Shown: positions 24,861 through 35,243, numbered from the stretch's first letter. The stretch is DNA of 46,158 nucleotides from Lachnospiraceae bacterium (GCA_017392525.1 JAFOVD010000029.1:1-46158); one strand, 5' to 3'. Numbers and translations are program-made. The notes: generated by a model not told the origin, from the letters alone.

Positions 24861-25598
24861 ATGGATACAATGGGAACACGTATTAATAAATATTTATCAG
24901 AGGCAGGTGTATGCTCAAGAAGAGAGGCAGATCGTCTGGTGGATGCCGGTGAAGTGCTGGTAGATGACAGATTGGCGGAAAAAGGTACCAGAGTACTTCC
25001 GGGACAGAAAGTCTACGTAAAGGGACAGCTGGTTAACACAGAAGATCAGAATATACTTCTTCTGGTAAACAAAGCAAAGGGAATTGTCTGTACAACAGCT
25101 AAGGATGAAGGAATGAACATAGTGGACTATGTTAATTTTCCTGTACGTGTATATCCAATCGGTCGCCTGGATAAGGATTCTCATGGTTTGATTTTAATGA
25201 CTAATCAGGGTGATCTTGTAAATAAGATGATGCGCGCCGGAAATTATCATGAGAAAGAATATGTGGTTCGCGTGGATAAAGAAATCACAGAAGATTTTAT
25301 AAAAAAGATGTCACGTGGAATTTATCTTCGTGATTTAAATCAGAAGACGAGACCATGTAAGGTTAAGAAATTAAGCTACGATACATTCAAGATTATTCTG
25401 ACACAGGGACTGAATCGTCAGATTCGACGCATGTGTGAAGCTTGTAATTATAGGGTACGAGATTTAAAGCGCGTTCGAATTATGAATCTTACCTTAGACG
25501 GTATTCCTGAAGGTCAGTATCGTGAAATCAAGCCGGAGGAGTATAAAGAGCTGGAAAAACTTCTTAGAAATTCTACAAGTACGCCACGTAGAAGATGA
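24861..25598 (+). CDS. rluF: 23S rRNA pseudouridine synthase, RluF/RluB family
   Basis: Isomerises specific uridines in 23S rRNA. The 245-residue protein has an N-terminal S4 RNA-binding domain (TRINKYLSEAGVCSRREADRLV, about 6-60) and an RsuA/RluB/E/F catalytic domain. The catalytic aspartate lies in PIGRLDKDSHGLILMTNQGD, and the later LTQGLNRQIRRMCEA motif is intact. The DKDSHGLI form resembles RluF more than RluB, but the exact target uridine is uncertain. GAGG at 24849-24852 fits ATG 24861. Confidence 0.88.
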   Translation: MDTMGTRINKYLSEAGVCSRREADRLVDAGEVLVDDRLAEKGTRVLPGQKVYVKGQLVNTEDQNILLLVNKAKGIVCTTAKDEGMNIVDYVNFPVRVYPIGRLDKDSHGLILMTNQGDLVNKMMRAGNYHEKEYVVRVDKEITEDFIKKMSRGIYLRDLNQKTRPCKVKKLSYDTFKIILTQGLNRQIRRMCEACNYRVRDLKRVRIMNLTLDGIPEGQYREIKPEEYKELEKLLRNSTSTPRRR

Positions 25599-25653
25599 TT
25601 TTGAGTAGTGTTCATGATAGAATAAATACAAATATAGATAAGGCAATTGAAAC

Positions 25654-27657
25654 ATGACAAAAGATAAATATACAGAATTAGTAAAAGAAATCGATTACCA
25701 CATGAATCGATATTATAACGAAGATGCTCCTGAGATATCCGATTATGAATATGATCAATTGATGTTGCAGTTAAAAGCAGCAGAAGCAGAGCATCCAGAG
25801 TGGATTACTCCGGATTCGCCGACACAGAAGATTGGTGGAACGGCAAAAAGAGAGGCAGGAGTCAAGGTAGAACACCATGTACCGATGCTCTCAATTGAAG
25901 ATGTGTTTACAAAGGAAGATGTGGTTGCGTGGGTTCATAAGGTACATGCGGTTCATCCGGATGCAAAGTTTTCAGTCGAACAGAAAATCGATGGACTCTC
26001 TATGTCTTTACGTTATCGCAAGAATGGAGATGCCCTTCAGCTGGAATTGGCAGAGACTCGTGGAGATGGTTTGATTGGAGAGGATGTAACAGCCAATGCA
26101 ATGGTGATTCCTGATGTTCAAAAACAACTGAATCTTCCTTTTGATTATCTAGAGCTTCGTGGAGAGGTTTATATGTCTCACGAAGATTTTGAACATTACA
26201 ATGAGACGCAGGAGAAAGCCGGTAAGAAACTGGCAGCCAATCCTAGAAATCTTGCGGCAGGTACATTGCGTCAGCTGGATTCGAAAATTACAGCTGAGAG
26301 AGGTCTTCGCATGTTTATCTTCAATGTGCAGGACGGCCCTTTGGATTTCATGTCGCAACATGGAGAGGCTTTAAAGCAGTTAGAAGAAGCTGGTGTGCCG
26401 ACAGTACCATATCGTATTTGTTCGACTGCAGAAGAAGTCTGTGATGCTATTGATGAAATTGGCGAGATGCGAGGAGAACTTGATTACGATATTGATGGAG
26501 CAGTTGTAAAGATTGACCATACCCAGTGGCGAGATGAGTTTGAAGCTGGTTCAAAATATTCCAGTGGTCATATTGCTTATAAGTATCCACCGGAAGAAAA
26601 GGTTATAGAAATCGACCGTATTATTGTGGACGTGGGTAGAACTGGAAAATTGACATTTACAGGTGAATTTCATGATCCAAATACCGGTAAGCCTGCAAGA
26701 CTTTGCGGGACATCTGTAAGCCGTGCGACACTTCATAATCAGGATTATATTCGGGAAATGCAGATTGGTGTGGGCGGTCATTATAAGCTCTTTAAGAGTG
26801 GTGAGATTATTCCAAAGTTAAATGGATGTGTGAAGACACCTAAGGAGATTTTTGAGGCACCTAAGGTTTGCCCGGTTTGTGGAGAACCATTGATTCGAGA
26901 GGAAGATACTGCAGATATCCGTTGTGTAAATCCTAGTTGCCCTGCGCAAACAGTACGTACCATTTCCTATTTTACATCCCGTGATGCAATGAATATTATG
27001 GGATTGGGCGAAACTCTTGTAGAAGCTCTTGTCAGCAATGGATATTTAAAGACATATGCGGATATTTATGACTTGAAGAATTATCGTGATGAACTGGTTG
27101 ACAAGGGAATTATCGGTAAGGATAAAAATACAGATAAGCTTTTGGGTGAAATTGAAAAATCGAAAGAGAATGCACCTGAGAGACTGTTGACCGGTCTTGG
27201 AATTAGAAATGTAGGTAAGACCACAGCTAAGACCATGATACGTCATTTTCATTCCTTTGATGCCATTACTTCGGCATCATTGTCAGATCTTATGAGAGTG
27301 GATGATATTGGAGAAATAAGCGCCAAGGCGATTTATGATTTCTTCCATGAAAAACAGAATCAGGAAATAATAGATCGGCTAAGAAATGCCGGACTTACCA
27401 TGGAAGAAGTAGATGCTTCCATCGATGATCGATTCGCAGGTAAGACATTTGTTATTACAGGAACATTAACCAACATGAAGCGCCAGGAGGCTGCTGCTCT
27501 GATTGAAAATCATGGCGGTAAAGTTACAGGTTCGGTGTCTAAGAAGACAGACTATCTGTTGGCTGGGGAGAATGCTGGAAGCAAGCTGACCAAGGCAAAT
27601 GATCTTGGAGTGGCTGTAATTACTGAAGATGATTTGCAAACAATGTTAGAAAGTTGA
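25654..27657 (+). CDS. ligA: NAD-dependent DNA ligase
   Basis: Seals nicks during replication and repair using NAD+. At 667 residues it is full length. Domains in order: Ia NAD-binding, adenylation with the active lysine Lys111 in VEQKIDGLS, OB fold, a four-cysteine zinc finger (CPVCGEPL...CVNPSCPAQT), helix-hairpin-helix repeats and a C-terminal BRCT domain (FAGKTFVITGTLTNMKR to the end). The ribosome binding site is weak (AAGG near 25640). It lies 55 bases after the pseudouridine synthase gene and nine bases before the next gene, so all three may be one transcript. Confidence 0.97.
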   Translation: MTKDKYTELVKEIDYHMNRYYNEDAPEISDYEYDQLMLQLKAAEAEHPEWITPDSPTQKIGGTAKREAGVKVEHHVPMLSIEDVFTKEDVVAWVHKVHAVHPDAKFSVEQKIDGLSMSLRYRKNGDALQLELAETRGDGLIGEDVTANAMVIPDVQKQLNLPFDYLELRGEVYMSHEDFEHYNETQEKAGKKLAANPRNLAAGTLRQLDSKITAERGLRMFIFNVQDGPLDFMSQHGEALKQLEEAGVPTVPYRICSTAEEVCDAIDEIGEMRGELDYDIDGAVVKIDHTQWRDEFEAGSKYSSGHIAYKYPPEEKVIEIDRIIVDVGRTGKLTFTGEFHDPNTGKPARLCGTSVSRATLHNQDYIREMQIGVGGHYKLFKSGEIIPKLNGCVKTPKEIFEAPKVCPVCGEPLIREEDTADIRCVNPSCPAQTVRTISYFTSRDAMNIMGLGETLVEALVSNGYLKTYADIYDLKNYRDELVDKGIIGKDKNTDKLLGEIEKSKENAPERLLTGLGIRNVGKTTAKTMIRHFHSFDAITSASLSDLMRVDDIGEISAKAIYDFFHEKQNQEIIDRLRNAGLTMEEVDASIDDRFAGKTFVITGTLTNMKRQEAAALIENHGGKVTGSVSKKTDYLLAGENAGSKLTKANDLGVAVITEDDLQTMLES

Positions 27658-27666
27658 GAATGAGTT

Positions 27667-29784
27667 ATGGGACTGACCGCATATAAGAAAAATGACAGAA
27701 TACATGCCAAGGGTACTCCGGTTAAGACAGTGGAAGTGGTTCTATCAGGTAGTGTAACGCTAATTGATGGCTCCATGAAATTTACACTGGGACAGGGAAA
27801 TATTCTAGGAGCAGTTGAAACACCGGGAGGAGAGTATAATTTCGATTATATTGCAGGAGAGGATTGTAAAATTGGCGCATACCCATATCGAGAATTAGAG
27901 GATATTGAAAAAGTAATCCGTGTTAATCCTCGTATTGCTCCGGTTCTTGCAACAGCTACTGTTAGAACTGCAAATGAAAGTTATAAGAGTTTTGAAGAGA
28001 GCCTGGATAACGCGAAAAATGAGTATTTAAAGTTGAAGAAGCAGATAGATGAATATCCTGCTATTTCAGCATCACTTGGTGTGTCTGCACAGGATTTTTC
28101 GGAATTAAAAGGAATAGAAGCACCTAAGGAATCAGAGTATCTGACACATTGGATGGTAGTATTTCTAAAGTCGATGCGGGAGCATGATGATTTCCTGAAT
28201 AAATATGTCTATACCCAGGGTGCGGACATGATTCTTGGATTTGTCATGGGTGCGGCCAGATTTATGAAGTATGTTATACAGGAAAATCATAGATTGCGCG
28301 ATTATGTACGAGGTCTTCATGAGGCAAGTATGAATTTCCAGTCAGTTTATATGAAACTTGAGCAGAAGATGCGTGAACTTCGTGCAGTAGATGATATTTC
28401 AGCGGATTCTAATGAGACTCCGGATCTTAGTAACGCCTTAAATGTAATCCTTTCTTTCGGAGAAATTCCTGCAACTGAGAGTATGGAATTTAAGAATCTG
28501 ATAGAAACATACGGAAGTTATGGGAATCGAGGAGATATGTCGGATGTGATGCGTAAGATGCGTCGAGAAATTACAGATGCATTTTTCCGTATTTACAGCA
28601 AAGTATTTTTGAATTCTCTGGAAACAGATTCTGTACCACCGGAAGTGAAGATGTTCTTGATGTTTGGATTCGTGGATCCTGAGATTGCCGGTCAGGAGAA
28701 TACAGATATTCTCTATCAGATAGTGAAAAATCATCGTAAAGACCCTGGAAATGTAGTCTTTACAGTTCCTGAGTGGTTGGAAATGATTTATTCCGGAGAG
28801 GTTATGCCGTCCAAGAATGAATTTGATTTGGACTATCCGGCATATTTACGAGAGCAGAAGCAGAATGGTGAAATTACAGAAGAACAGGAGAAAGAGCTCC
28901 TTACGGATGCGGTTAACAAAGTAAAGTTTGAAACAGAGAACATGTTTAAGATTGGTGATCGTATGACCTTTGGCCGTATTACGAGTTTCATTCCGATTTT
29001 TGACAGTTGTAACGTGATGAAACCACTGGATTCAGCATATCTTGCTACAGGATTGGTACATGAGAAGTTGGATGCCATTCGGTCACTGGATTATTCGATT
29101 TTCTATCGTGATCAGTATTATACAAATGAGGAGCTGGGAATTGCCAGACTTACTATTAATAAAGAGATTCTTCCGTATATGATTATGATGCCTAATATGG
29201 GCTCAAGAGTGGCTTTGTGGCAGGAAATTGAGGGTAAGAGAAGAGATACCAGAGCAAGATTTTTGCTTCCGATGTTTACTGTAGACGACCCGATTAAGAG
29301 TCTTATTTCTGCTTGTGGAGAGTTCCGATGGGAGATGTGCAAGACAGAGCAGGGTATTCATTGGAATGATTTGTCTGATCCTTCACTGACAGCGGAATAT
29401 GCGGATTATATTCAGTTTTATCGTAAGAACCGTCTGTTAAATGCTGAACAGAAGGAGAAACTTAAGAAGACACTACAGAAGGTTGGAAACAATCTGAGAA
29501 GAGCATTTGTATCTGATTATTTATTGTATATGACTGCAGAATGCAATGGCTCGCCGGTTATGAATAAGGCCAGTCGTGCAATCTTATTTACATATGTTCC
29601 ATTTGGTTCGGAAATACGTGCAAAGATAGGAACCAATCCTCAATATGCTGAGTTTATGAAGAAGCATGAGTCCAATTGTGCAAATAAGCTTCGTCCGATC
29701 GAGATGATGATTCGTAAGCTTGAAACAAGAGGTGAAGAGATTCCAACAGAGCTTCTGGATCAGAAGAGATATCTTTCAATGTAG
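27667..29784 (+). CDS. Large protein of unknown function with a degenerate cyclic-nucleotide-binding-like N-terminus
   Basis: A 705-residue soluble protein. Residues about 1-75 read like a Crp-type beta-barrel (GTPVKTVEVVLSGSVTLIDG...LGQGNILGAVE), but I cannot see a clear phosphate-binding cassette. A short charged helix follows around 100-120. The rest is a long, mostly helical region with no motif I recognise. It has no signal peptide, transmembrane helix or DNA-binding domain. It starts nine bases after ligA and ends at a strong terminator. Its size and intact frame argue that it is functional; the role cannot be stated. An effector-type sensor is one possibility, with low confidence. Confidence 0.7.
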   Translation: MGLTAYKKNDRIHAKGTPVKTVEVVLSGSVTLIDGSMKFTLGQGNILGAVETPGGEYNFDYIAGEDCKIGAYPYRELEDIEKVIRVNPRIAPVLATATVRTANESYKSFEESLDNAKNEYLKLKKQIDEYPAISASLGVSAQDFSELKGIEAPKESEYLTHWMVVFLKSMREHDDFLNKYVYTQGADMILGFVMGAARFMKYVIQENHRLRDYVRGLHEASMNFQSVYMKLEQKMRELRAVDDISADSNETPDLSNALNVILSFGEIPATESMEFKNLIETYGSYGNRGDMSDVMRKMRREITDAFFRIYSKVFLNSLETDSVPPEVKMFLMFGFVDPEIAGQENTDILYQIVKNHRKDPGNVVFTVPEWLEMIYSGEVMPSKNEFDLDYPAYLREQKQNGEITEEQEKELLTDAVNKVKFETENMFKIGDRMTFGRITSFIPIFDSCNVMKPLDSAYLATGLVHEKLDAIRSLDYSIFYRDQYYTNEELGIARLTINKEILPYMIMMPNMGSRVALWQEIEGKRRDTRARFLLPMFTVDDPIKSLISACGEFRWEMCKTEQGIHWNDLSDPSLTAEYADYIQFYRKNRLLNAEQKEKLKKTLQKVGNNLRRAFVSDYLLYMTAECNGSPVMNKASRAILFTYVPFGSEIRAKIGTNPQYAEFMKKHESNCANKLRPIEMMIRKLETRGEEIPTELLDQKRYLSM

Positions 29785-29795
29785 AGAATAACTTA

Positions 29796-29836
29796 AAAAG
29801 CCTGAAATGTTACCGCAGTAGCATTTCAGGCTTTTT
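29796..29836. terminator. Bidirectional Rho-independent terminator
   Basis: AAAAGCCTGAAATG and CATTTCAGGCTTTT form a 14-bp stem with a 12-base loop, flanked by A and T runs. It separates the rightward ligA-region genes from leftward argG. Confidence 0.92.
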
Positions 29837-29893
29837 TGTTTTATCTTATATCTTTTTTCTTTTTTTCCCTGATTCTATTGAGGTGAATCAAAC

Positions 29894-31123
29894 CTATTTA
29901 TCGTTATTTTTCTTTTCGACTTCCATCATTTTCATAGCACGTACCTTAAGTGGAAGACCAAAGAGTGTAATAAATCCTTCAGCGTCGTGGTGATCGTACT
30001 GCTCACCGGTTGTAAAGCTGGCAAGAGTTTCACTGTATAAACTGTATGGGCTTGTAGTTCCGGCTTTAATGATGTTACCTTTATACAATTTGAATTTTAC
30101 TTCACCGGTAACATATTCCTGAGTTGAGGTTACGAAAGCGCGGATAGCATCGCAGAGTGGAGTAAACCACTTTCCTTCGTAAACAACCTGTGCAAGTTTA
30201 TTACCCATATCTTTCTTTACTTCCATCGTTGCTCGATCCAGAACCAGTTCTTCCAGCTGATCATGAGCTTCCATAAGAATTGTTCCGCCGGGAGTTTCAT
30301 ATACGCCACGAGATTTCATGCCGACAACTCGGTTTTCTACAATATCAATAATACCGATGCCGTGCTTTCCGCCTAATTCATTTAAGGTACGAATAATATC
30401 GGATACCTTCATCTTCTGACCGTTTACGGAAGTAGGAATACCCTTTTCAAATGTCATTGTCACATATTCCGGTGTGTCCGGAGCCTTTTCCGGAGGAACA
30501 GAGAGCACAAGCATATGATCGTAGTTTGGTTCTAAGGAAGGATCTTCAAGTTCAAGTCCCTCATGACTGATATGCCATAAATTACGGTCTCGACTGTAAC
30601 TCTGATCTACATTGAATGGTAAATGAATACCGTGTGCCTCACAGAAGTCGATTTCTGCCTGGCGGCTATCCATATTCCACTTGTCATCACGCCATGGAGC
30701 GATGATTTTAATATCAGGAGCAAGAGCTTTGATACCAAGTTCGAAACGAATCTGATCATTTCCCTTACCTGTAGCGCCGTGGCAGATTGCAACAGCGTTT
30801 TCTTTTCTCGCAATCTCAACAAGTTTTTTGGCGATTCCGGGACGCGCCATAGATGTTCCCAGTAAGTATTTGTGTTCATAAACAGCACCTGCCTGAACAC
30901 AAGGAACAATATAATCATCACAGAATTCATCTGTAATATCTTCAATATAAAGTTTGGATGCACCGGAGAGTTTTGCTCTCTCCTGGAGACCATCCAGTTC
31001 TTCGCCCTGTCCACAGTCAACGCAGCAGCAGATAACGTCATATCCATAGGTCTCTTTTAACCAAGGGATAATAGCAGTTGTATCTAGTCCGCCGGAATAA
31101 GCAAGTACAACTTTTTCCTTCAT
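29894..31123 (-). CDS. argG: Argininosuccinate synthase
   Basis: Joins citrulline and aspartate with ATP to make argininosuccinate. The 409-residue protein opens [16 protein letters not shown], the PP-loop that binds ATP. Also visible are CVDCGQGEE, the citrulline/aspartate-binding stretch [12 protein letters not shown]...[12 protein letters not shown], and [16 protein letters not shown] longer frame reaches 31180, but AGGA (complement of 31131-31134) fits ATG 31123, which gives the family N-terminus. argH is not adjacent in this window. Confidence 0.97.
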   Translation of the reverse strand: MKEKVVLAYSGGLDTTAIIPWLKETYGYDVICCCVDCGQGEELDGLQERAKLSGASKLYIEDITDEFCDDYIVPCVQAGAVYEHKYLLGTSMARPGIAKKLVEIARKENAVAICHGATGKGNDQIRFELGIKALAPDIKIIAPWRDDKWNMDSRQAEIDFCEAHGIHLPFNVDQSYSRDRNLWHISHEGLELEDPSLEPNYDHMLVLSVPPEKAPDTPEYVTMTFEKGIPTSVNGQKMKVSDIIRTLNELGGKHGIGIIDIVENRVVGMKSRGVYETPGGTILMEAHDQLEELVLDRATMEVKKDMGNKLAQVVYEGKWFTPLCDAIRAFVTSTQEYVTGEVKFKLYKGNIIKAGTTSPYSLYSETLASFTTGEQYDHHDAEGFITLFGLPLKVRAMKMMEVEKKNNDK

Positions 31124-31178
31124 AAGTCTTTCCTCTTTTCTTTTCAAATGTTTTGTAATCTTATTAGCGACTAACATC

Positions 31179-31207
31179 AATATACGCTAGTTTACTCTGC
31201 TTTGCAA
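31179..31207 (-). promoter_or_regulatory. Promoter of argG
   Basis: Reading leftward: TTGCAA (31207-31202), a 17-base spacer and TATATT (31184-31179). The leader would be about 50 bases long. Confidence 0.6.
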
Positions 31208-31295
31208 TACTAAATTTATAAAAATACATAAGTTTTTGTATAAATATAAAAGAAAATTAAAAATAACCCTTGAAAAAATGTGATATAGACGTATA

Positions 31296-31307
31296 ATTAT
31301 GCATAAT
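31296..31307. promoter_or_regulatory. 12-bp palindrome between argG and the argJ operon (candidate ArgR site)
   Basis: ATTATGCATAAT is a perfect palindrome in the AT-rich region between the two divergent arginine units. It only loosely resembles the ARG box half-site spacing, so the assignment rests mainly on position. A TATAAT at 31340-31345 is a possible -10 for the rightward operon. Confidence 0.3.
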
Positions 31308-31380
31308 AACTATGATATGTCATTTTTGAGCGAAAGGGCTATAATAGGCATATGTAGAAAAAAGAGAAAGAAGATTGCTT

Positions 31381-31842
31381 ATGAAAAAAGAGGGAGTCAT
31401 TGTTCGACAGATGACAATGAATGATTATGCAAAGGTGCATGATCTCTGGATGAAGATTCACAAATTCGGAATACGTTCTATAGATGATTCGGAGGAAGGC
31501 GTACAGAGATTTTTACAGAGAAATCCAACGACAAGCGTAGTTGCAGAATATAATGATGAAATTGTCGGATCTATTCTCTGTGGACACGATGGAAGAACTG
31601 CCAGTTTTTACCATGTTTGCGTACAGGAAGAGTTTAGAAATCAAGGGATTGGCAAACAGATGGTGCTGGCCTGTATGAAAGCTCTGGAAAAAGAGCATGT
31701 TAATAAAATTAGTTTAGTGGCCTTTAAAGATAATGAAATCGGAAATCAATTCTGGAATGAAGAAGGCTGGGAAAAAAGAGAAGATTTAAATCTATATGAT
31801 TTTGTATTAAATAAAGCAAATCTGACAAAGTTTAATTGTTAG
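31381..31842 (+). CDS. GNAT-family N-acetyltransferase leading the arginine operon
   Basis: A 153-residue GNAT protein. The acetyl-CoA-binding motif is EEFRNQGIGKQMVLACMKAL (RxxGxGK), preceded by the core strand GRTASFYHVCVQ. The short length and location 18 bases before argJ suggest, but do not prove, a short-form N-acetylglutamate synthase (ArgA-like). It could instead be an unrelated acetyltransferase. ATG 31381 follows AGAAAGAAG; the ORF could begin at TTG 31375. It is the first gene of a GNAT-argJ-argB-argD run. Confidence 0.78.
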   Translation: MKKEGVIVRQMTMNDYAKVHDLWMKIHKFGIRSIDDSEEGVQRFLQRNPTTSVVAEYNDEIVGSILCGHDGRTASFYHVCVQEEFRNQGIGKQMVLACMKALEKEHVNKISLVAFKDNEIGNQFWNEEGWEKREDLNLYDFVLNKANLTKFNC

Positions 31843-31859
31843 AAGGAAAAGAGGAAAAG

Positions 31860-33083
31860 ATGAAAAAGATGGACGGTGGTGTGACTGCAGCTAAGGGATT
31901 TATGGCTTCCAATACTGCAGCAAAAATCAAGTATGAGGGTAGAGATGATATGGCCATGATCTATAGTGAAAAGCCATGTGTAACTGCGGGGACATTTACA
32001 AGCAATATCGTTAAGGCTGCTCCGGTACAATATGATAAAAAGCTGGTAGACAGCGGGGAAAAGGCACATGCAATTGTTATAAATGCAGGTATTGCCAATG
32101 CTTGTACAGGTTCTCAGGGAATGGAATATTGCATAGAAACCGCGAAAGCAACGGCGGAGAACTTAAATATTTCCGAGAAATCCGTTCTTGTTGCATCCAC
32201 AGGTGTGATTGGTATGCAGCTTCCGATGGATCGAATCAAGATTGGAATCCGGCAGATGGTACCGGCGTTATCTTCTACAAGAGAGGCTGCCAATAAAGCT
32301 GCCAAGGCAATTATGACTACAGATACCATTGAGAAGGAAGTTGCAATTAAAACGGTAATAGGTGGCAAAGAAGTGACGATAGGTGGAATGTGTAAGGGTA
32401 GTGGCATGATTCACCCGAATATGTGTACGATGTTGAGTTTCCTGACCAGCGACGTGAACATTTCCAAGGAACTTTTGCAGGAAGCACTTCTCGAGACAGT
32501 GAATGACAGTTACAATATGATTTCTGTTGATGGAGATACGTCGACCAATGATACCTGTGTTATCCTTGCAAACGGACTTGCAGAGAATGGGCTGATTTCA
32601 GACAAGGGTGAGGACTATGAGAAATTCAAAGATGCGCTTATGGAGGTCAATAAAACACTTGCCATGAAGATGGCCGGTGATGGAGAAGGTGCCACAGCTT
32701 TATTTGAAGTTGTTGTTAAAAATGCTGACTCTGTCGATAATGCAAAAGTATTGGCGAAGTCAGTGGTTACATCTTCTTTGACAAAGGCTGCAATTTACGG
32801 ACATGATGCAAACTGGGGAAGAATCTTATGTGCACTTGGATATTCAGGAGTAAACTTTGACCCGGAGAAGGTGGATCTGTATTTTGAAAGTGCAAATGGA
32901 AAACTTCAGATTATTGAGAATGGAGTAGCTCTTGATTATAGCGAGAGTGAGGCTACTGAGATTCTCTCATCTAATCATGTGACGGCGATTTGTGATATGC
33001 ATATGGGAGATTATCAGGCGACAGCCTGGGGATGTGATCTGACATATGACTATGTAAAAATCAATGCGGATTATCGCTCATAG
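31860..33083 (+). CDS. argJ: Bifunctional ornithine acetyltransferase/N-acetylglutamate synthase
   Basis: Transfers acetyl from N-acetylornithine to glutamate, recycling the acetyl group in arginine synthesis; many homologues also use acetyl-CoA. The 407-residue precursor is expected to cleave itself before the nucleophile Thr190 in [10 protein letters not shown]. The residue before it is Cys, where most homologues have Ala. Other family motifs are [17 protein letters not shown] and [16 protein letters not shown] 31860 with GGAAAAGAGG upstream gives the family start; the frame continues upstream into the GNAT gene only through a TTG. Confidence 0.96.
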   Translation: MKKMDGGVTAAKGFMASNTAAKIKYEGRDDMAMIYSEKPCVTAGTFTSNIVKAAPVQYDKKLVDSGEKAHAIVINAGIANACTGSQGMEYCIETAKATAENLNISEKSVLVASTGVIGMQLPMDRIKIGIRQMVPALSSTREAANKAAKAIMTTDTIEKEVAIKTVIGGKEVTIGGMCKGSGMIHPNMCTMLSFLTSDVNISKELLQEALLETVNDSYNMISVDGDTSTNDTCVILANGLAENGLISDKGEDYEKFKDALMEVNKTLAMKMAGDGEGATALFEVVVKNADSVDNAKVLAKSVVTSSLTKAAIYGHDANWGRILCALGYSGVNFDPEKVDLYFESANGKLQIIENGVALDYSESEATEILSSNHVTAICDMHMGDYQATAWGCDLTYDYVKINADYRS

Positions 33084-33115
33084 TAGATAAATATATAGAA
33101 AAAAGAGGAAAAAAG

Positions 33116-34015
33116 ATGAAAAACGATAGTATGGAAACAATTATGGCTAAGGCGGAGGTCTTGATTGAGGCTTTGCCTTATATTCAGAGGTTTAATCGTA
33201 AGATTATTGTTGTAAAATACGGCGGTAGTGCCATGGTGGATGAAGAACTGAAGGCGCAGGTGATTCAGGATGTCACATTGCTGAAACTGGTAGGTTTTAA
33301 GCCGGTTATTGTGCATGGTGGTGGCAAGGATATCAACAAGTGGGTTCAGAAAACCGGCATGAAGTCGGAGTTTGTTAACGGTCTTCGTAAAACGGATGCA
33401 CAGACCATGGAGATTGCGGAAATGGTATTGAACCGCGTGAATAAATCCCTTGTACAGATGGTGTCAAAGCTCGGTATTAAAGCGGTTGGTATAAGCGGTA
33501 AGGATGGCGATTTGCTTAAGGTTGAAAAGAAGTTGAGTAAAGGTCAGGATATCGGTTATGTCGGTGAGATAACAGAGGTGAATACCAAGATTATTTATGA
33601 CCTTCTGGACAATGACTTTTTGCCGATTATCTGTCCTGTGGGGGTAGATGGTTCATACGATACCTACAATATCAATGCAGATGACGCTGCATGTGCAATT
33701 GCAAAGGCGCTTAAGGCAGAAAAGCTTGCTTTCCTAACGGATATTGAAGGAGTACTTCGTGATCCGGAGGATTCTTCAACTCTGATATCGGAATTGACTG
33801 TTTCAGAAGCCCGCGAGCTGATTGAGGATGGAACCGTTGGTGGCGGTATGATACCAAAACTGAATAACTGTATCGATGCAATTAACGAAGGTGTATCCCG
33901 CGTTCATATTCTGGATGGTCGAATAGCACATTGTCTGTTACTTGAATTCTTCACAAATCGTGGAATTGGTACGGCAATTTTAAATGATAAGGAGGAGAAG
34001 TTCCATCATGAATAA
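33116..34015 (+). CDS. argB: Acetylglutamate kinase
   Basis: Phosphorylates N-acetylglutamate. The 299-residue amino-acid-kinase-fold protein has [11 protein letters not shown] (ATP site), [10 protein letters not shown] (acetylglutamate site), a central [16 protein letters not shown] and [12 protein letters not shown] near the C-terminus. The N-terminal helix ([23 protein letters not shown]) is the extension found in hexameric, arginine-inhibited forms, so feedback inhibition by arginine is likely. GAGGAAAAAAG precedes the ATG. Its stop overlaps the argD start. Confidence 0.96.
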   Translation: MKNDSMETIMAKAEVLIEALPYIQRFNRKIIVVKYGGSAMVDEELKAQVIQDVTLLKLVGFKPVIVHGGGKDINKWVQKTGMKSEFVNGLRKTDAQTMEIAEMVLNRVNKSLVQMVSKLGIKAVGISGKDGDLLKVEKKLSKGQDIGYVGEITEVNTKIIYDLLDNDFLPIICPVGVDGSYDTYNINADDAACAIAKALKAEKLAFLTDIEGVLRDPEDSSTLISELTVSEARELIEDGTVGGGMIPKLNNCIDAINEGVSRVHILDGRIAHCLLLEFFTNRGIGTAILNDKEEKFHHE

Positions 34016-35204
34016 GACAGAATTAATTCAGAATGCGGAAGAGCATTTGTTTCATGTATATAATCGTTTCCCGGTTGTATTTGACGATGGTAAAGGGGTG
34101 TATCTCTATGATACGGATGGTAAAGAATATCTGGATTTTGCTTCCGGAATCGGTGTTATGGCATTTGGCTATGATAATAAGGAATATCAGGATGCGTTAA
34201 TTGCTCAGATTCAGAAACTGACTCATACATCGAATCTCTATTATCATAAGCCTATGATAGAAGCTGCCGAAAAGATCTGTAAAATCGCAGGGCTGGACAA
34301 GGTGTTTTTTACAAACTCCGGTGCAGAAGCAATTGAAGGAGCTTTGAAGGTGGCCAAGAAGTATGCTTACACCAAAAAAGGAGCAAATCAGTATGAAGTT
34401 ATTGCCATGGGACATTCCTTCCATGGGAGAACGGTAGGGGCGCTTTCTGTAACCGGTACGGAGCATTATCGAGAACCGTTTTATCCATTGATGGATGGTG
34501 TGAAATTTGCCGAATTTAATGACCTTTCTACTGTAGAAGCTGCGATTACGGATAAAACCTGTGCAATTCTCATGGAGACCCTTCAGGGCGAAGGTGGAAT
34601 CTATCCGGCAGACCGTGAGTTTTTGCAGGGACTTCGAAAACTCTGTGATGAGAAGGATATTCTTTTGATTTTGGATGAAATCCAGTGTGGAATGGGAAGA
34701 ACCGGATCCATGTTTGCATTTCAGCGATATGGTATAAAGCCGGATATTCTGACGGCTGCCAAGGCACTTGGCGCCGGAGTTCCGGTGGGGGCATTTCTGG
34801 TTACAGACCAGGTGGCAAAACAGTCGCTGGTACCGGGAGACCATGGAACAACATACGGAGGAAATCCCCTGGTTACAGCAGCAGTAGCAAAGACCATTGA
34901 TATGATGGAGGAGCATAAAATCTGCGAGCATGTACAGGAAATGACACCGTACCTTGAAAAAGTGCTGGATGAAATTGTTTTGAAATATCCTTTTGCTACA
35001 GAACATAGAGGTATGGGATATATGCAGGGCATTGTCCTGACTATTCCGGTGGGTGAAGTAGTAAAAAAATCATTAGAGCATGGTTTGGTAGTATTGTCAG
35101 CCGGAAAGGATGTCTTGCGATTATTGCCACCTCTTGTTATGGATAAAGATGGTATTGATGAAATGAAGCAGAAGCTATGCGAAGTCTTGGATCAGTACGT
35201 CTAA
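34008..35204 (+). CDS. argD: Acetylornithine aminotransferase
   Basis: A PLP-dependent class III aminotransferase converting N-acetylglutamate semialdehyde to N-acetylornithine. At 398 residues it is the usual length. The PLP lysine is Lys252 in [16 protein letters not shown], with [14 protein letters not shown] for phosphate binding and [13 protein letters not shown] for the ring aspartate. GGAGGAG at 33991-33997 fits ATG 34008; the stop of argB overlaps it by eight bases. A small hairpin follows at 35207-35222. argC, which makes its substrate, is not in this window. Confidence 0.95.
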   Translation: MNKTELIQNAEEHLFHVYNRFPVVFDDGKGVYLYDTDGKEYLDFASGIGVMAFGYDNKEYQDALIAQIQKLTHTSNLYYHKPMIEAAEKICKIAGLDKVFFTNSGAEAIEGALKVAKKYAYTKKGANQYEVIAMGHSFHGRTVGALSVTGTEHYREPFYPLMDGVKFAEFNDLSTVEAAITDKTCAILMETLQGEGGIYPADREFLQGLRKLCDEKDILLILDEIQCGMGRTGSMFAFQRYGIKPDILTAAKALGAGVPVGAFLVTDQVAKQSLVPGDHGTTYGGNPLVTAAVAKTIDMMEEHKICEHVQEMTPYLEKVLDEIVLKYPFATEHRGMGYMQGIVLTIPVGEVVKKSLEHGLVVLSAGKDVLRLLPPLVMDKDGIDEMKQKLCEVLDQYV

Positions 35205-35206
35205 AG

Positions 35207-35222
35207 CGTTGTAGAAACAACG
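35207..35222 (+). terminator. Small hairpin after argD
   Basis: CGTTGT-AGAA-ACAACG is a perfect 6-bp stem with a four-base loop just after argD. There is no T run, so termination is uncertain; it may protect the 3' end. Confidence 0.35.
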
Positions 35223-35243
35223 TATAATTGAATGTAAATACCC

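Noticed and set aside
27667-27900. Crp/Fnr-type transcription regulator
   Set aside because: The N-terminus resembles a cyclic-nucleotide barrel, but no helix-turn-helix follows and the protein is three times too long.
34197-35006. 269-residue open frame opposite argD
   Set aside because: It lies fully antisense to a well-supported gene, has no start signals and its composition looks random. The same holds for open frames opposite the alpha-galactosidase (762-1358) and argG (30872-31060).
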